64,000 nucleotides of DNA. Origin: Daphnia carinata (lineage: Eukaryota; Arthropoda; Branchiopoda; Diplostraca; Daphniidae). Shown here piece after piece: positions 21,633 through 32,259 of the stretch (position 1 is its first letter; each line of letters opens with the position of its first letter). Under the pieces are notes generated by a model, which saw nothing but the letters and a program-made list of their open reading frames with translations, did not search any database and had not been told where the DNA came from. Location of the stretch: positions 8,739,367 through 8,803,366 of the forward strand of contig NC_081339.1 in NCBI RefSeq assembly GCF_022539665.2. The letters are read 5' to 3'. Made by a program: the position numbers and the translations under genes.

Positions 21633-24582
21633 TTACTTGACGAAGGTGTCCATGCAAGTTGGACAACAAAAGCTGGGGATGCCATGTTTCTTAAGGTTAT
21701 CCATACCGAAACAGGTCTCATGGATCCATGAATCACAAACCCTACATTGGTTGCAATCATCCTCTGTACCTGTGCTTTTACACAGCATACAGAGAACACG
21801 TTGCAACTTTTGTTGGGTTCCTTCGATAAAGGCAGAAGAATCCGCGACTCTCGATCGTGCTTGAAGCCTCGATGAGCGACGTGATCCTTCTATAAAGACC
21901 TTGTTTGCCGTCTTTTTGCCCTTTTTTCCTTTCGTCTTCTGACTGTAAAGCAGAAAAAATAATTATAAGTAACTGGGAAATTCAAAGCATTAGACTAACC
22001 AAGTGCTATAACCATACCATGAAAACACACCATCTTTTGCCAAAGCGACATCAGGAGTATTAGCCTCAGATGGCCCTGGTGTTGGCAGGGACTGGAAATG
22101 TCCGTTCCTACCAAAATTCTGTGTAATCGATATTTCCTAAAATGGCACATTTACCTTACATTTCCATGTATTGGAGGTATCCTTCATCCACGTCGTCATC
22201 AAATTCTTCATTCAATTGTGGAGCACTGTTTTTTTGAAGGAACTTTCCCTTTCCTGCACTCTTCCCGGCTTGCAGCTGCCTCCGTTTTTCCACCTCCGCC
22301 AGATGTTTTTTGGCTTTTTCTGCCGTAAGAATGGATAACGGCGGATCGCGCTTCCGTGAAGGTTTTGGAATCGTAGGCAGGGGTCCAAAATCCAGCTTTG
22401 AGGAATTTTTGCATGTCGGCGCAGCTGGAAACGCGTAATGCAAAATTAGTCTTCAATATGAAGGAAATAACTCTTTTTGCTTACCTCTGATTTTTCCAAA
22501 ATATCTTTGAATAAGGTCTTTCCATAATTCGTACTTGACCTTATCCATATCACTTAACTGGTTGGAGATATCAGAAGCTTGGCCTTTTTCCTCGGATCCT
22601 AAAATTTGAATGAACCTGTCTATTATCGCTGGCGAGATATTCTTCTCAAATTCTGCCAGGATTGCGTGTCCACTCTTGGATTTTAATACAATGTTAAGAC
22701 ATGTTTCACAAGTAAAGATAATAAAAACCTACGTATACTGGGTTCAACGATGAATCCGATGGCAGCCTTGACAATTGAACTCCAGTTAGTGGCACCGATG
22801 CAAGCGGCTGTAGGACGTCCATGGATGCATCTTTAGACTAAGAATGAATTTTATCAATAAAGAAAAGCCGTCAAAAAATACCAAACCTAATGATAACTTA
22901 CAGAATCGGGAAATCGTTCAGAATTTAGATCTGGTAGCAATGAAGAACTTTCTTGGGCAAGAGGATCTTCACGGCAGCCCAACGAAGAAATAGGGACGCC
23001 ATCGATATCGGGGACCATGTCATCGCCATCTCCCTCGCCATCTTGTTCGTCATCCTTTGACAAACATTTGGAAATTCTAAAATGCAAACGTTGTTAGCTA
23101 AGAAGTCTATTAATTTGTTCAACTAGCTAAAAACTTACTTTACGGCATCGGGATTCCATGGATACAAGCCACAAGCTCTGAAACCATTTTGTCCATACTT
23201 AGTAGGCAAATTTTGCCACACTTCGTTGAGCAAATGGGCCATGTTCCTCGCTGTGACCTTATTGGCTGGGTCCTTTCCTGTCCATTCATGAACTTTCGCT
23301 TTCCACAAATTCTTCAATGGCTTAAAAAGGGCCGCATCACAAGGCTGCAATATGTGTGTTGTGTTTGGGGGAAAACAAATTAGTATGATCCGGTTTTCCG
23401 TACAAATGTCAGATATCCGGATATTAATATGGCTGCGGTGGCCATCCAGATACAGCACGACGGGGAACTGTACATCCTTCTTCTTTAGCTCAGGAATAAA
23501 TTGATGTGACAGCCAATGGCAAAAGGCATCGACTGTCATCCACCCTTTCTTGGTGCAAAATACCTCAAAACCAGGTGGCATTTGCTCCTTCAGCATCCAT
23601 TGCTGCGTCCGTTCGTAAGGGTAAATCACAAAGGGGGGTAAAACCCAACCAGACGCCGAGACTGTAGCCAAAATAGAGACACCAGTCTTGGCAGAACTTT
23701 TCAATGAGAGATAAACATCTCTAGAGCCAAGTTCTGACAAGACTTTCCCTTTGCCTGGCGAAACAAGAAAGAAGCTTTCGTCGCAATTGAAAGATCTTGT
23801 AGGGTCAGAAAAAATGTCCTGTAAGCCGTTCTCACTGTGAAACAAAATTAAAAATGAATACAAATTCTTCATAATATGTGTTAATCGATAAACACACTGC
23901 GAATGTGAAGTGGTGCAGCTATAAACAGGTGCGGGTGCAACGAGAACCAAGCTACGGCAAAGACTTATGCAAATGAAAACCAACTTGAAATATTTTTCGA
24001 CAAGCGTAGCCCATTGCCGGAGATCGTGAGGCGTAATTTGGCTCTTGCCGAGGTCCAAAACTGCTGGTGTTCTGAGTGTCAGGTTATGCCGCTTTGTGAA
24101 TTTTGGAAGCCATCTTTCCGTTGGGCGATTGTTAGCAAAGGTTGTGGTCCTTTTTGAACTATTTAAGGTATGCTGAATAGAATCCAGCAATTCCTTGTTT
24201 GTAACAGGATACCCTACTCTAGCCATATTGCGAACCCAATTGGCGATAATAACTTCGTCTTCTTCTAACAAAAGAGTTGGTCTTCCTCTTTTTTTTTTAA
24301 TTGGTCCTTCCGAATTGCAACCACTAGCAAACTTTACAATCTTGTTGTGCAAATACAAGCAAATTCATATTTAGCAAAAACCACTTTTTAATCTAAGTTA
24401 ATTATTCAACTAAATGAATTCATCACATTAATAAGGTCTTAAGAAAACAAATTGATTACAGATACCTTGTGACTGAGCGTGGATTTGGGAATGCCAAACA
24501 TGCTGGCGACGCTTCGATACGATCCATCACCGGAGATGTAGGTTGCGACCGCATTCTCTAGATCCTCTGTAGTGTAAGCCAT
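21633..24582 (-). CDS. Pogo-superfamily (DDE_1) transposase with C-terminal PHD-type zinc finger, nine exons
   Basis: Exons: 24582-24466, 24340-23985, 23834-23139, 23076-22902, 22837-22733, 22674-22485, 22424-22160, 22107-22018 and 21942-21633. Every junction is GT/AG, all phases agree, and the sum is 2304 bp, giving 767 residues with no internal stop. Exon 1 encodes a Psq-type helix-turn-helix (residues 1-39, GIPKSTLSHK). Exon 2 encodes a basic KKKRGRP stretch and a CENP-B-type HTH. Exon 3 is the DDE_1 catalytic core with CDES (Asp176), YLDGHRSH (Asp288) and LQPCDAALF (Asp324), that is DD35D. Then follow an acidic segment, a Lys/Gln-rich coiled stretch (KAKKHLAEVEKRRQLQ) and a C-terminal Cys4-His-Cys3 finger (CMLCK, CNQC, CDSWIHETC, CCPTC) typical of PHD fingers. 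Start at 24582 is the first ATG and begins the HTH. The finger suggests binding to modified histone tails, which is inference. Confidence 0.9.
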
Positions 24583-24691
24583 CTTTGAAACAGAAAAAAA
24601 AAACTCATTAAAAAATTTTTTTGTAAGTTAGGATATGTTTACTGGTAAAGCAGCTTCCTATTCTTTTATCAACCAAGTATTAACATTTTAC

Positions 24692-24762
24692 CACTGTCTG
24701 GGATTGAACTTCAGTCCTTAGGTTCGTAAGGCTAGTGCTTTACCACTGAGCCATCTAACTGT
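24692..24762 (-). repeat. tRNA-like module, right side of element A (a)
   Basis: On the minus strand ATGGCTCAGTGGTAAAGCAC fits the A box. The anticodon-stem-like CCTTA / TAAGG hairpin and AGTTCAATCCC follow. It is repeated at 29346-29416 in element B with compensated spacing. Confidence 0.6.
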
Positions 24763-24910
24763 TGTTGATAAGTTTGTATTTATAAACAATATTTGAAACA
24801 AAACCCAAAACGCAAGCAGAAATGTTACTTTTTTTAGAGTTTATTTGACGTGGTAGACGCATATCTTCCACGCCACATAAATTTATTGGACGAATTAATA
24901 AACAAGCAAT

Positions 24911-24988
24911 TTATCATCGATGGTGAGGATTGAACCTCAGACCTTCGTCTCCCTAGCCAAGCATTCATCCGCTGGGCTACCTCGGGAG
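24911..24988 (-). repeat. tRNA-like module, right side of element A (b)
   Basis: On the minus strand GGTAGCCCAGCGGATGAATG is followed by GAGGTTCAATCCTC, a good B box that can form a stem-loop. It lies about 150 bases from the previous module. It points toward the transposase, like the left array modules. Confidence 0.65.
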
Positions 24989-25559
24989 TTTTCGGAAAAG
25001 AAATCCCGCCATCCCATTTTCTTCGCAAACAATGTCCCAAATTAGTGCTTTTACGTAAAGCACAAACAAATGGGACTATGACCGGAAGGGGAAAACAGTT
25101 TTAAAAAATATTTTTACTTAAACATAATAACCTATTTGTAAATTTCTATTAGGAAAAGTAAAAAGACCATGAAAAGCGTGAAAAACTACTAAAATTCCAG
25201 AAAAATTTGGAAAAAAGCTAGTGTCTCAATAAGGGACAACAGTTTCCTAAAAAAATCTTGTTTACTATCTCATAAGATGAGACAAAAAATACCAAATTAC
25301 CTTTAAAATTACAAAGAGTATGTTAGCTCTGAAGTTACGAAAAAAAATGTGAAGGGATGTAAGTTAAAAAAAAAAAAAAAAAGCTGCGTGGATGAAGCCA
25401 GACTAGAATCTAAGTCCTCAAAGTATTTTTTTGCAATTTCTACCAAAAGGATACAAAAAAACGTAAAGATATCCCACATCAATCGATTTCTTTTTGAATT
25501 CTGCATCGATTGATGTAAAACTCTTGAAAAAAAATGTGTTTTGTTTTTTTCGAAAATAT

Positions 25560-26020
25560 CTGTGTCCCAAATTAGCGTCGGCTGTCCCAAATTAGCAAGA
25601 ATGGTTTTTTTTCTTATTGTTGACATTGGCATAAAATTAGTATTTAATGGGACAGACTTGTACTTAATTTGTAGTCCTTAACTTTCTCTACGGTTTGATA
25701 TAATTAGTTAATGGGTTTCTTCAATTTTACCTTATATATTTCCTGTGTCGTCTAGGTGTCAACTTATAAGTAGTGCACTGTATACGTTATTCGCCCGCAA
25801 GCAATACGCACAGATTTCAATTATCGTTTTCTCGTGTATTGTTACGTTTTATAATTTGCCCTTTGGACAAATTGTATAACCCCCCTTTTAGTTTATAATT
25901 CCCCTATAAGATGTCCCAATAGAACCATTATTGGTATGCGATTCGTGAAGCGAAGATATGTGCATATGTTGTCCCAAATTAGCAGGAGCCGGGCCTGTGT
26001 CCCAATTCGCTCTTTTACCT
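25560..26020. promoter_or_regulatory. Right subterminal TGTCCCAAATTAG sites and TIR of element A
   Basis: The motif CTGTCCCAAATTAGC, the inverse of the array motif, occurs twice in tandem at about 25563-25595 and again at about 25970, before the terminal TGTCCCAATTCGCTCTTTT. The shared core TGTCCCAA / TTGGGACA in terminus and internal copies is what transposase-binding sites look like. That role is inferred. Confidence 0.55.
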
Positions 26021-26530
26021 TATCATGTTTTATCCGATGGGACAAGTCATTAAATTATACTAGCACGAAGTTTAGATTCAACTAGAGATACAATGAAAAT
26101 GTTTCGTGAACCTGTAGACATTTTGTAAAAGTGTATTTTGTACTCACTTAATTCTTAACCCAATTTACAATTATTTAGTGTCTGAATTGAGACTGATCTC
26201 TCTATGCAGAGATCGGAATCTCAGTCTAGTGAACACACCCCTCGGCCAACCTCGTACACAGCGGCGACTGAATACTTAATTTTTAATACTTAAAAAAGGC
26301 CAGCGCACTAGATTTTATTTCCGTACTTAATTGAAACAGGATACTTAAGTTGTAACCATACTACCCTGCCTACTGGATAATTCAGTAGGCAACTAAACTA
26401 CTTAATTTTTAGATAGATACTTAAAATTTTTACTCACTACTGGATTATATATAGGTAGAATAAATAAAAATATATATTCCTTTGAAATTTGCATGGTTTA
26501 AAAACTCAGAAATTTCATGGACATGGTTTG

Positions 26531-26971
26531 CAGACCTGCCGTAATCGCGATTGAAAATTAATCGCGATTGCGATTTCGATTAAAATTTTAATCGGCGATC
26601 AAATTATTTTAAAATAATCGAAATCGGCGATTAAAGTGGAAAAAAATTAATTTTTAATCGCGATTATTTTCCGATTATTTAGCGACATCTATGAACGGTA
26701 GATGAGACTATATGAAAGTCTACTCATAGCTTTGTCATTTTTGTAGCAGACGCTTTTTTTTAAATTTTCACTTGTTTCAATTTTTTCAATTTAAACAATG
26801 GCAAGTTATTTTCTTACTGCTAGATGGCGGTCAAAAATAATCGGAAAAACAATCGCTAAGAAATTTAATCGCGATCAAATTTTTTCAACAGACGAATGAT
26901 CGCCGATCATTTTTTTGCGATTATCGACGGCTACCGATAATCGCTCAAGAAATAATCGGACGGCAAGTCTG
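26531..26971. mobile_element. MITE related to the 5281 hAT-type element, AATCGCGATT-rich
   Basis: The ends are CAGACCTGCCGTAATCGCG and CGGACGGCAAGTCTG, close to the termini at 5281-5737. The GATC-dense subterminal zones of that element are replaced here by AATCG/CGATT repeats. No 8-bp target duplication is seen. It has no coding capacity. Confidence 0.6.
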
Positions 26972-26999
26972 CTTATATGAAACAAAACTTCCCAATGAC

Positions 27000-28052
27000 A
27001 TGTACAGCATTTGGTGAACATAGAGGGATATTCCATGTTGATGACGTAGTAGGCTGAGATCTGAGAATAAGAACCATAAAACAATCAACATTATTATTTG
27101 CTAAAATGAGCTTCACCAAACTTACCAATATCAGCTGCCTGTTCTTGGGCAACAACAGCTACACCATGGTTGTCCTCTATAAAGGCAGAGAATCCTGCTA
27201 GATGACAACAAAACATGAATTTGTAATCTTAACAACGTCATTCATAGAACTTACCTTGATCGCTTTTTTTCATCAGCATTATCGTTTTCCCCTTTTAATG
27301 GGATTGTATTGCTACTAATACCTGCATGAATCTATTGTAAGATTTTTGAAGAAAAATTATTACGCTAACTAGTGTAAGTGCAACTACTATTACCAATGAT
27401 GGAAAGGATATAGTTACATTAAGTTGTTGGAAAGATAGTCCTGGTCATCACTTGAGTTCCTAGAAAAGATAAATTATTGTTGTATTAGTTTAAAACTATA
27501 GTAACGGGGAAAACTTTATCTATTTTACCCTGTTACTGCGTCAGACTTCTTCAACCCAGCCATGAGATTTCCATTAGTTGTACTATAACTTAACAGTTTC
27601 CTAATTAAAAACCTAATTAGAGAACTGCTTTAAAAAGAAATATTTTAAGGCTGAGCACAGTTGTATGTTGGTTACCATCAAGGAAATTTAGGTAAATTTC
27701 ACTATCTCCCACCATTTGAAGGCAATTCTTTCAAGTAACATATTGCCTATCCCTGCTTGTGTCGTTAAAAGACAGCAACACAAGCACTTTATTTTGATGG
27801 TCACAATGTCTTTGAAATAGACAACCACTTTTAACTAACATGTGTTCACTTAATTTTCGAAATAGACAAACATTTTCCATCACTTTTGAACAGCAATGGA
27901 ATTTTTCCGCAAACACTGGAATTTTTAAGCGTTGCCAAGTAACACAAATGCATTCTTAGTTTTTCGCTTTTTTCATCTTCTATTTGTACAATACGTCGTT
28001 TTCTTAGATTAAAGTCTTTACAGCATATAGCATCAATAACAGGGAATGCCAT
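27000..28052 (-). CDS. Possible multi-exon gene, unrecognised
   Basis: An ATG at 28052 opens 68 codons (acidic/basic: LRKRRIVQIEDEKSEKLR). Downstream on the same strand are exon-like pieces with plausible splice ends: NSSDDQDYLSNN near 27465, GENDNADEKKRS near 27290 with donor CAAG|GTAAGT, AGFSAFIEDNHGVAVVAQEQ near 27195-27130 with donor ATTG|GTAAGT, and a piece after an acceptor CTCAG near 27063. I cannot build one complete frame. The TIR of element B ends 35 bp upstream of the ATG. It may be the gene of the surrounding 26256-32254 element, or a host gene fragment. Confidence 0.3.
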
Positions 28053-29120
28053 GTTAACTGTTGCTATAATATCGTAATATGATATAAGGTAAAAGAGCGA
28101 ATTGGGACACAGGCCCGGCTCCTGCTAATTTGGGACAACATATGCACATATCTTCGATTCGCGAATCGCATACCAATAATGGTTCTATTGGGACATCTTA
28201 TAGGGGAATTATAAACTAAAAGGGGGGTTATGCAATTTGTCCAAACGGTAAATTATAAAACGTAACAATACCCGAGAAAACGATAATTGAAATCTGTGCG
28301 TATTGCTTGCGGGCGAATAACGTATACAGTGCACTACTTATAAGTTGACACCTAGACGACACAGGAAATATATAAGGTAAAATTAAAGAAACCTATTAAC
28401 TAATTATATCAAACCGTAGAGAAAGTCAAGGACTACAAATTAAGTACAAGTCTGTCCCAAAAAATACTAATTTTTATGCCAATGTCAACAATAAGAAAAA
28501 AAAACCATTCTTGCTAATTTGGGACAGCCGACGCTAATTTGGGACACAGATATTTTCGAAAAAAAAAAACACATTTTTTTTCAAGATTTTTACATCAATC
28601 GATGCAGAATTCAAAAATAAATCGATTGATGTGGGATATTTATACGTTTATTTGTATCCTTTTGATAGAAATTGAAAAAAAATACTTTGAGGACTTAGAT
28701 TCTAGTCTGGCCTCATCCACGCAGCTTTTTTTTTTATTAACTTACATCCCTTCACATTTTTTTTCGTAACTTCAGAGCTAACATACTATTTGTAATTTTA
28801 AAGGTAATTTGGTATTTTTTGTCTCATCTTATGAGATAGTAAACAAGAATTTTTTAGGAAACTGTTGTCCCTTATTGGGACACTAGCTTTTTTCCAAATG
28901 TTTCTGGAATTCCAGTAGTTTTTCACGCTTTTTATGGTCTTTTTACTTTTCCTAATAGAAATTTACAAATAGGTTATTATGTTTAAGTAAAAATATTTTT
29001 TAAAACTGTTTTCCCCTTCCGGTCATAGTCCCATTTGTTTATGCTTTACGTAAAAGCACTAATTTGGGACATTGTTTGCGAAGAAAATGGGATGGCGGGA
29101 TTTTTTTCCCGAAAACTCCC

Positions 29121-29190
29121 GAGGTAGCCCAGTGGATGAATGCTTGGCTAGGGAGACGAAGGTCTGAGGTTCAATCCTCACCATCGATGA
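29121..29190 (+). repeat. tRNA-like module in element B (b)
   Basis: Counterpart of 24911-24988: GGTAGCCCAGTGGATGAATG then GAGGTTCAATCCTC. It has a perfect A box TAGCCCAGTGG, better than the copy in element A. Confidence 0.65.
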
Positions 29191-29345
29191 TAAATTGCTT
29201 GTTTATTAATTCGTCCAATGAATTTATGTGGCGTGAAAGATGTGCGTCTACTACGTCAAATAAACCCTAAAAAAAGTAACATTTCCGCTTGCATTTTGGG
29301 TTTTGTTTCAAATATTGTTTATAAATACAAACTTACTAACAACAG

Positions 29346-29416
29346 TTATATGGCTCAGTGGTAAAGCACTAGCCTTACGATCGTAAGGACTGAAGTTCAA
29401 TCCCAGACAGTGGATA
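29346..29416 (+). repeat. tRNA-like module in element B (a)
   Basis: Counterpart of 24692-24762: ATGGCTCAGTGGTAAAGCAC, a CCTTACGATCGTAAGG hairpin in anticodon-arm position, then AGTTCAATCCC. Confidence 0.65.
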
Positions 29417-29522
29417 AATGTTAATACTTGTTTGATAAAAGGATAGGAAGCTGCATTACCAGTCAACATATGCTGACTAACAAAAATAAATTGTAATGAG
29501 TTTTTCAGTTTTCTGTTTCAAA

Positions 29523-29574
29523 GATGGCTTACACTACAGAGGATCTAGAGAATGCGGTCGCAACCTACATCCAT
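29523..29574 (+). pseudogene. Transposase exon-1 stub in element B
   Basis: An ATG followed by codons for MAYTTEDLENAVATYI, matching the start of the element A transposase, is cut off at the deletion junction. After the junction the frame meets TAA within a few codons. Confidence 0.85.
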
Positions 29575-29849
29575 ACATTATAACATGATTTTCACAAAAT
29601 ATTCAACAGCCATGCAGAGAAAACTTAAACAAATCCATTGGTACCAACATTGTTGATATATCTTTAGTTTAAGGTGTTCTTAGTGATTTCAAAAATATCT
29701 CAGCAAATAGGAAAATTTCAAAAATGAGAATAAGAAAAATTAAATTTGGTGCCAATACGGTATAGATCCATCACCCTTTATTTCAGCAACCCACCGTCTT
29801 ACAGCTAAGCCATTTTTAACACAAAATGACAGAAAAGCCTAGCACGTCA

Positions 29850-31330
29850 TTTAGTACGTAGTCTGCTGTCCCAAATTAGCGTCGTGGGGCCTTATGTGAA
29901 AAACATAAGAATTGCAATTACCGATTAGATTCATATTTTCACATGATTTTCATAAAATATTCAACAGCCATGTAGAGAAAACTTAAACGAATCTATTGAT
30001 CCTAATTTTATTGATATTGAAGTAGTGTGAGATATCGTCAGTGATTTCAAAATATCTTACAAAAAAAGGAAAAATAAGAAAATGAGGAAGACGAAACTTA
30101 AAAATAGAGTGTTGACAGTATAGAACCATCGTCATTCTAGGTGACAATCGAACGTCTTACGACTACGCCATGGTTAACAAATTGTAATTAAAAAGCATAA
30201 CATGTCTTTTTGTATGTAGTCTGCTGTCCCAAATTAGCGTCATGGGGCCTTATGTGAAAAACATAAGAATTGCAATTACCGATTAGATTCATATTTTCAC
30301 ATGATTTTCATAAAATATTCCACAGCCGTGTAGAGAAAACTTAAACGAATCTATTGATCCTAATATTATTGATATTAAAGTAGTGTGAGGTATCTTTAGT
30401 TATTTCAAAATATCTCACAAAAAAGGAAAAATAAGGAAATGAGGAAGACGAAATTTTAAAATAGCGTGTTGACAGTATAGAACCACTGTCCTTCTGGGTG
30501 ACAATCGAACGTCTTACGACTATGCCATGACTAACAAGATGTAGTTAAAAAGCATAACATGTCTTTTTGTATGTAGTCTGCTGTCCCAAATTAGCGTCAC
30601 GGGGGCTTATGTAAAAATATAAGAATTTAAATCATTGGTTAGATGAATATTGTCATATGATTTTCATAAAATATTTAACAGCCCAGTGGAGAACATTTAA
30701 ACGAATCTATTAATACCAAGATTTGTTGATATTGCGTTTGTTTAAAGTGTCTTTGGCGATTGTATAAAATCTCACAAAATAAGATTAAAAATTACAAGTG
30801 TTAAATAAATTTTTGCACAAGAGCCCCACCTGGTATTGAACCACCAAGCTTCGAGTTGGTGTTCCAACACCGTACGACTATGCCACTGTTGATTGATAAT
30901 AGAAACACAACCTACCAACGTTATTTAGTTTATAGTCTGATGTCCCAAATTAGTGCCATGGGAGCTTATGTAAAAAATATGAAAATTGTCATCACAGGTT
31001 AGATGAATATTGTAAGCTGGCTAAGGTGATGAAGTTTCTGATTTATAACCGGAATTTAGGCTAACCCAGGGAAGTAATAGTAATTGGAAAAATGCTAGCT
31101 TTGGATGATTAAAATGAATTAACAATCTCTCTTGAAAAAAAAATTCGTATGGTTAAAAAAAGTGAGCTGAAATGTATAAGCAATGAAATACAATCAGTCA
31201 CTATGTAGGGTTGAACCACCGACTTCCAAACTTGCACGCCAAAGCCTTATGACTGTGCTATGAACGTTTTGTAATTTTTGGTATACAACTTATACAACTT
31301 AATATAGTCTGCTGTCCAGATTTAGCGTCA
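29850..31330 (-). repeat. Five array units of element B
   Basis: The reversed motif GTCTGCTGTCCCAAATTAGC occurs near 29863, 30220 and 30577, with variants near 30935 and 31302. Each is accompanied by a minus-strand tRNA-like module. Spacing is about 357-367 bp, as in element A. Confidence 0.9.
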
Positions 31331-32259
31331 TGGGAGCTTATGGGAAAATAGACTAAAATCAGTCAGCAATTAAATGAATAGTATATGTCTACGTTAGTAA
31401 AAAATTTTAACGCATTGTTACGAAACAGTCGACGAACATTCCTACGGCGATATTTGGTAGGATAGGGCAAGTTAAAAACAATTTTTTTTCGGTTTAAAAT
31501 TTCGGACATTACGGCGTGTTTACGGGAAGTGCTTATGCTTTTTTCTCGAAAATTTCAATCACATTTATTTTTTCGTTTTTACCGTGGAACCTATAACCTA
31601 TTGGCTACTTAAAGAGCGAAGTGTTTAATACAATTTTAAAAATTTATATTTTATGTTTTTGGGGTGAATTTCAATTGCAAGTTACCAGGCCTGAAAAATG
31701 AAGTCTCGTTTTGACAGCTCATTGTTTTGGTTGTTGAAAACATAAATTTCGCAATATTTTTCTATTGCACCCCCTTCGGTGTCTTAAGCTATTCGATTCA
31801 GAATTAAAAACTGAATCGAATGAATAAACTAGTTTTTAAAAATAAGACTGTCCAGAATTAGTAGAAATGTCCAATGAATTAGGGTTTTTGTCCGAAATTA
31901 GCAGATCGGCTTTACACGCATTCCCCATAAGAAAGGCTGTTAGCCCAAGCGCTGTCCCAATTCGCTCTTTTACCTTAGATCCTGTTGCTGTCGTTGTATA
32001 TCTGTTTCGCAGGATACTTAAATATTTTAAGCACTTAAATCAAATTTTTAACCCTTAAAAAGCTGCAAGCAGTACTTAAAATTTTTTTTGCATACTTAAA
32101 AAAGAAACGAAAGGTTAGAAATTTTGTTTCAGTAGGGTAAAGCAAATTTTAAGTATTTTTTTTCAAAATTAAGTGTCATTTTAAGATACTTAGTTTTTTC
32201 AGTAGCTTTTCCCTACTAAAAGACCCTTAATTAAGTATCCAGTCGCCGCTGTGTAGAAA

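Larger units (their letters stand above)
15527..26020 (-). mobile_element. Element A: 10.5-kb pogo-like DNA transposon, apparently autonomous
   Basis: The ends AGGTAAAAGAGCGAATTGGG (15527) and its reverse complement (ending 26020) are flanked by TA on both sides (15525-15526 and 26021-26022), the Tc1/mariner/pogo target signature. It carries one nine-exon transposase on the minus strand (21633-24582), a 15-unit tandem array on the left (about 16160-21330), and tRNA-like modules near the right end. Pogo-type elements are usually a few kb, so 10.5 kb is unusual. The motif TTGGGACA of the terminus recurs in every array unit and, inverted, four times in the right subterminal part (about 25030, 25570, 25587 and 25975). 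Element B is its deletion derivative. Confidence 0.9.
28087..31975 (+). mobile_element. Element B: inverted internal-deletion derivative of element A
   Basis: It has the same termini as element A (AGGTAAAAGAGCGAATTGGG at 28087, reverse complement ending 31975) and TA flanks (28085-28086 and 31976-31977). 28087-29571 is the reverse complement of A 24535-26020, down to the first 17 or so codons of the transposase exon 1. 29575-31975 is the reverse complement of A from about 18990 to 15527, but with five array units. The deletion junction is at 29571-29580. It cannot make a transposase, so it is non-autonomous. Confidence 0.9.
26256..32254. mobile_element. Possible host element with ACACAGCGGCGACTG inverted ends
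   Basis: The sequence ACACAGCGGCGACTGAATAC at 26256 is the reverse complement of the stretch ending at 32254, with about 25 of 26 positions matching. Both inner flanks are crowded with TACTTAA motifs (26270-26440 and 32010-32240). The pair may bracket a 6-kb element into which element B and the MITE at 26531 were inserted. No target duplication is visible, so the two ends could also be two separate fragments. Confidence 0.4.

Noticed and set aside
22208-22456. Alternative frame CADMQKFLKAGFW of transposase exon 7
   Set aside because: Out of phase with both neighbours; the frame with KAKKHLAEVEKRRQLQ joins exons 6 and 8 correctly.
23850-23985. Reading straight through LVFICISLCRSL in the transposase
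   Set aside because: Hydrophobic insert absent from DDE_1 proteins; GT/AG ends at 23984 and 23835 remove it and give EKYFNENGLQDIF.
25309-28769. Matching ORFs in both orientations (25309-25632 and 28539-28769)
   Set aside because: They are the same non-coding right-end sequence of elements A and B; rich in Phe/Lys from poly-T/A and not conserved in frame.
15527-32254. LTR retrotransposon or viral integration
   Set aside because: No long terminal direct repeats, no reverse transcriptase or integrase frames; the only enzyme is a DDE_1 transposase and ends are inverted with TA flanks.
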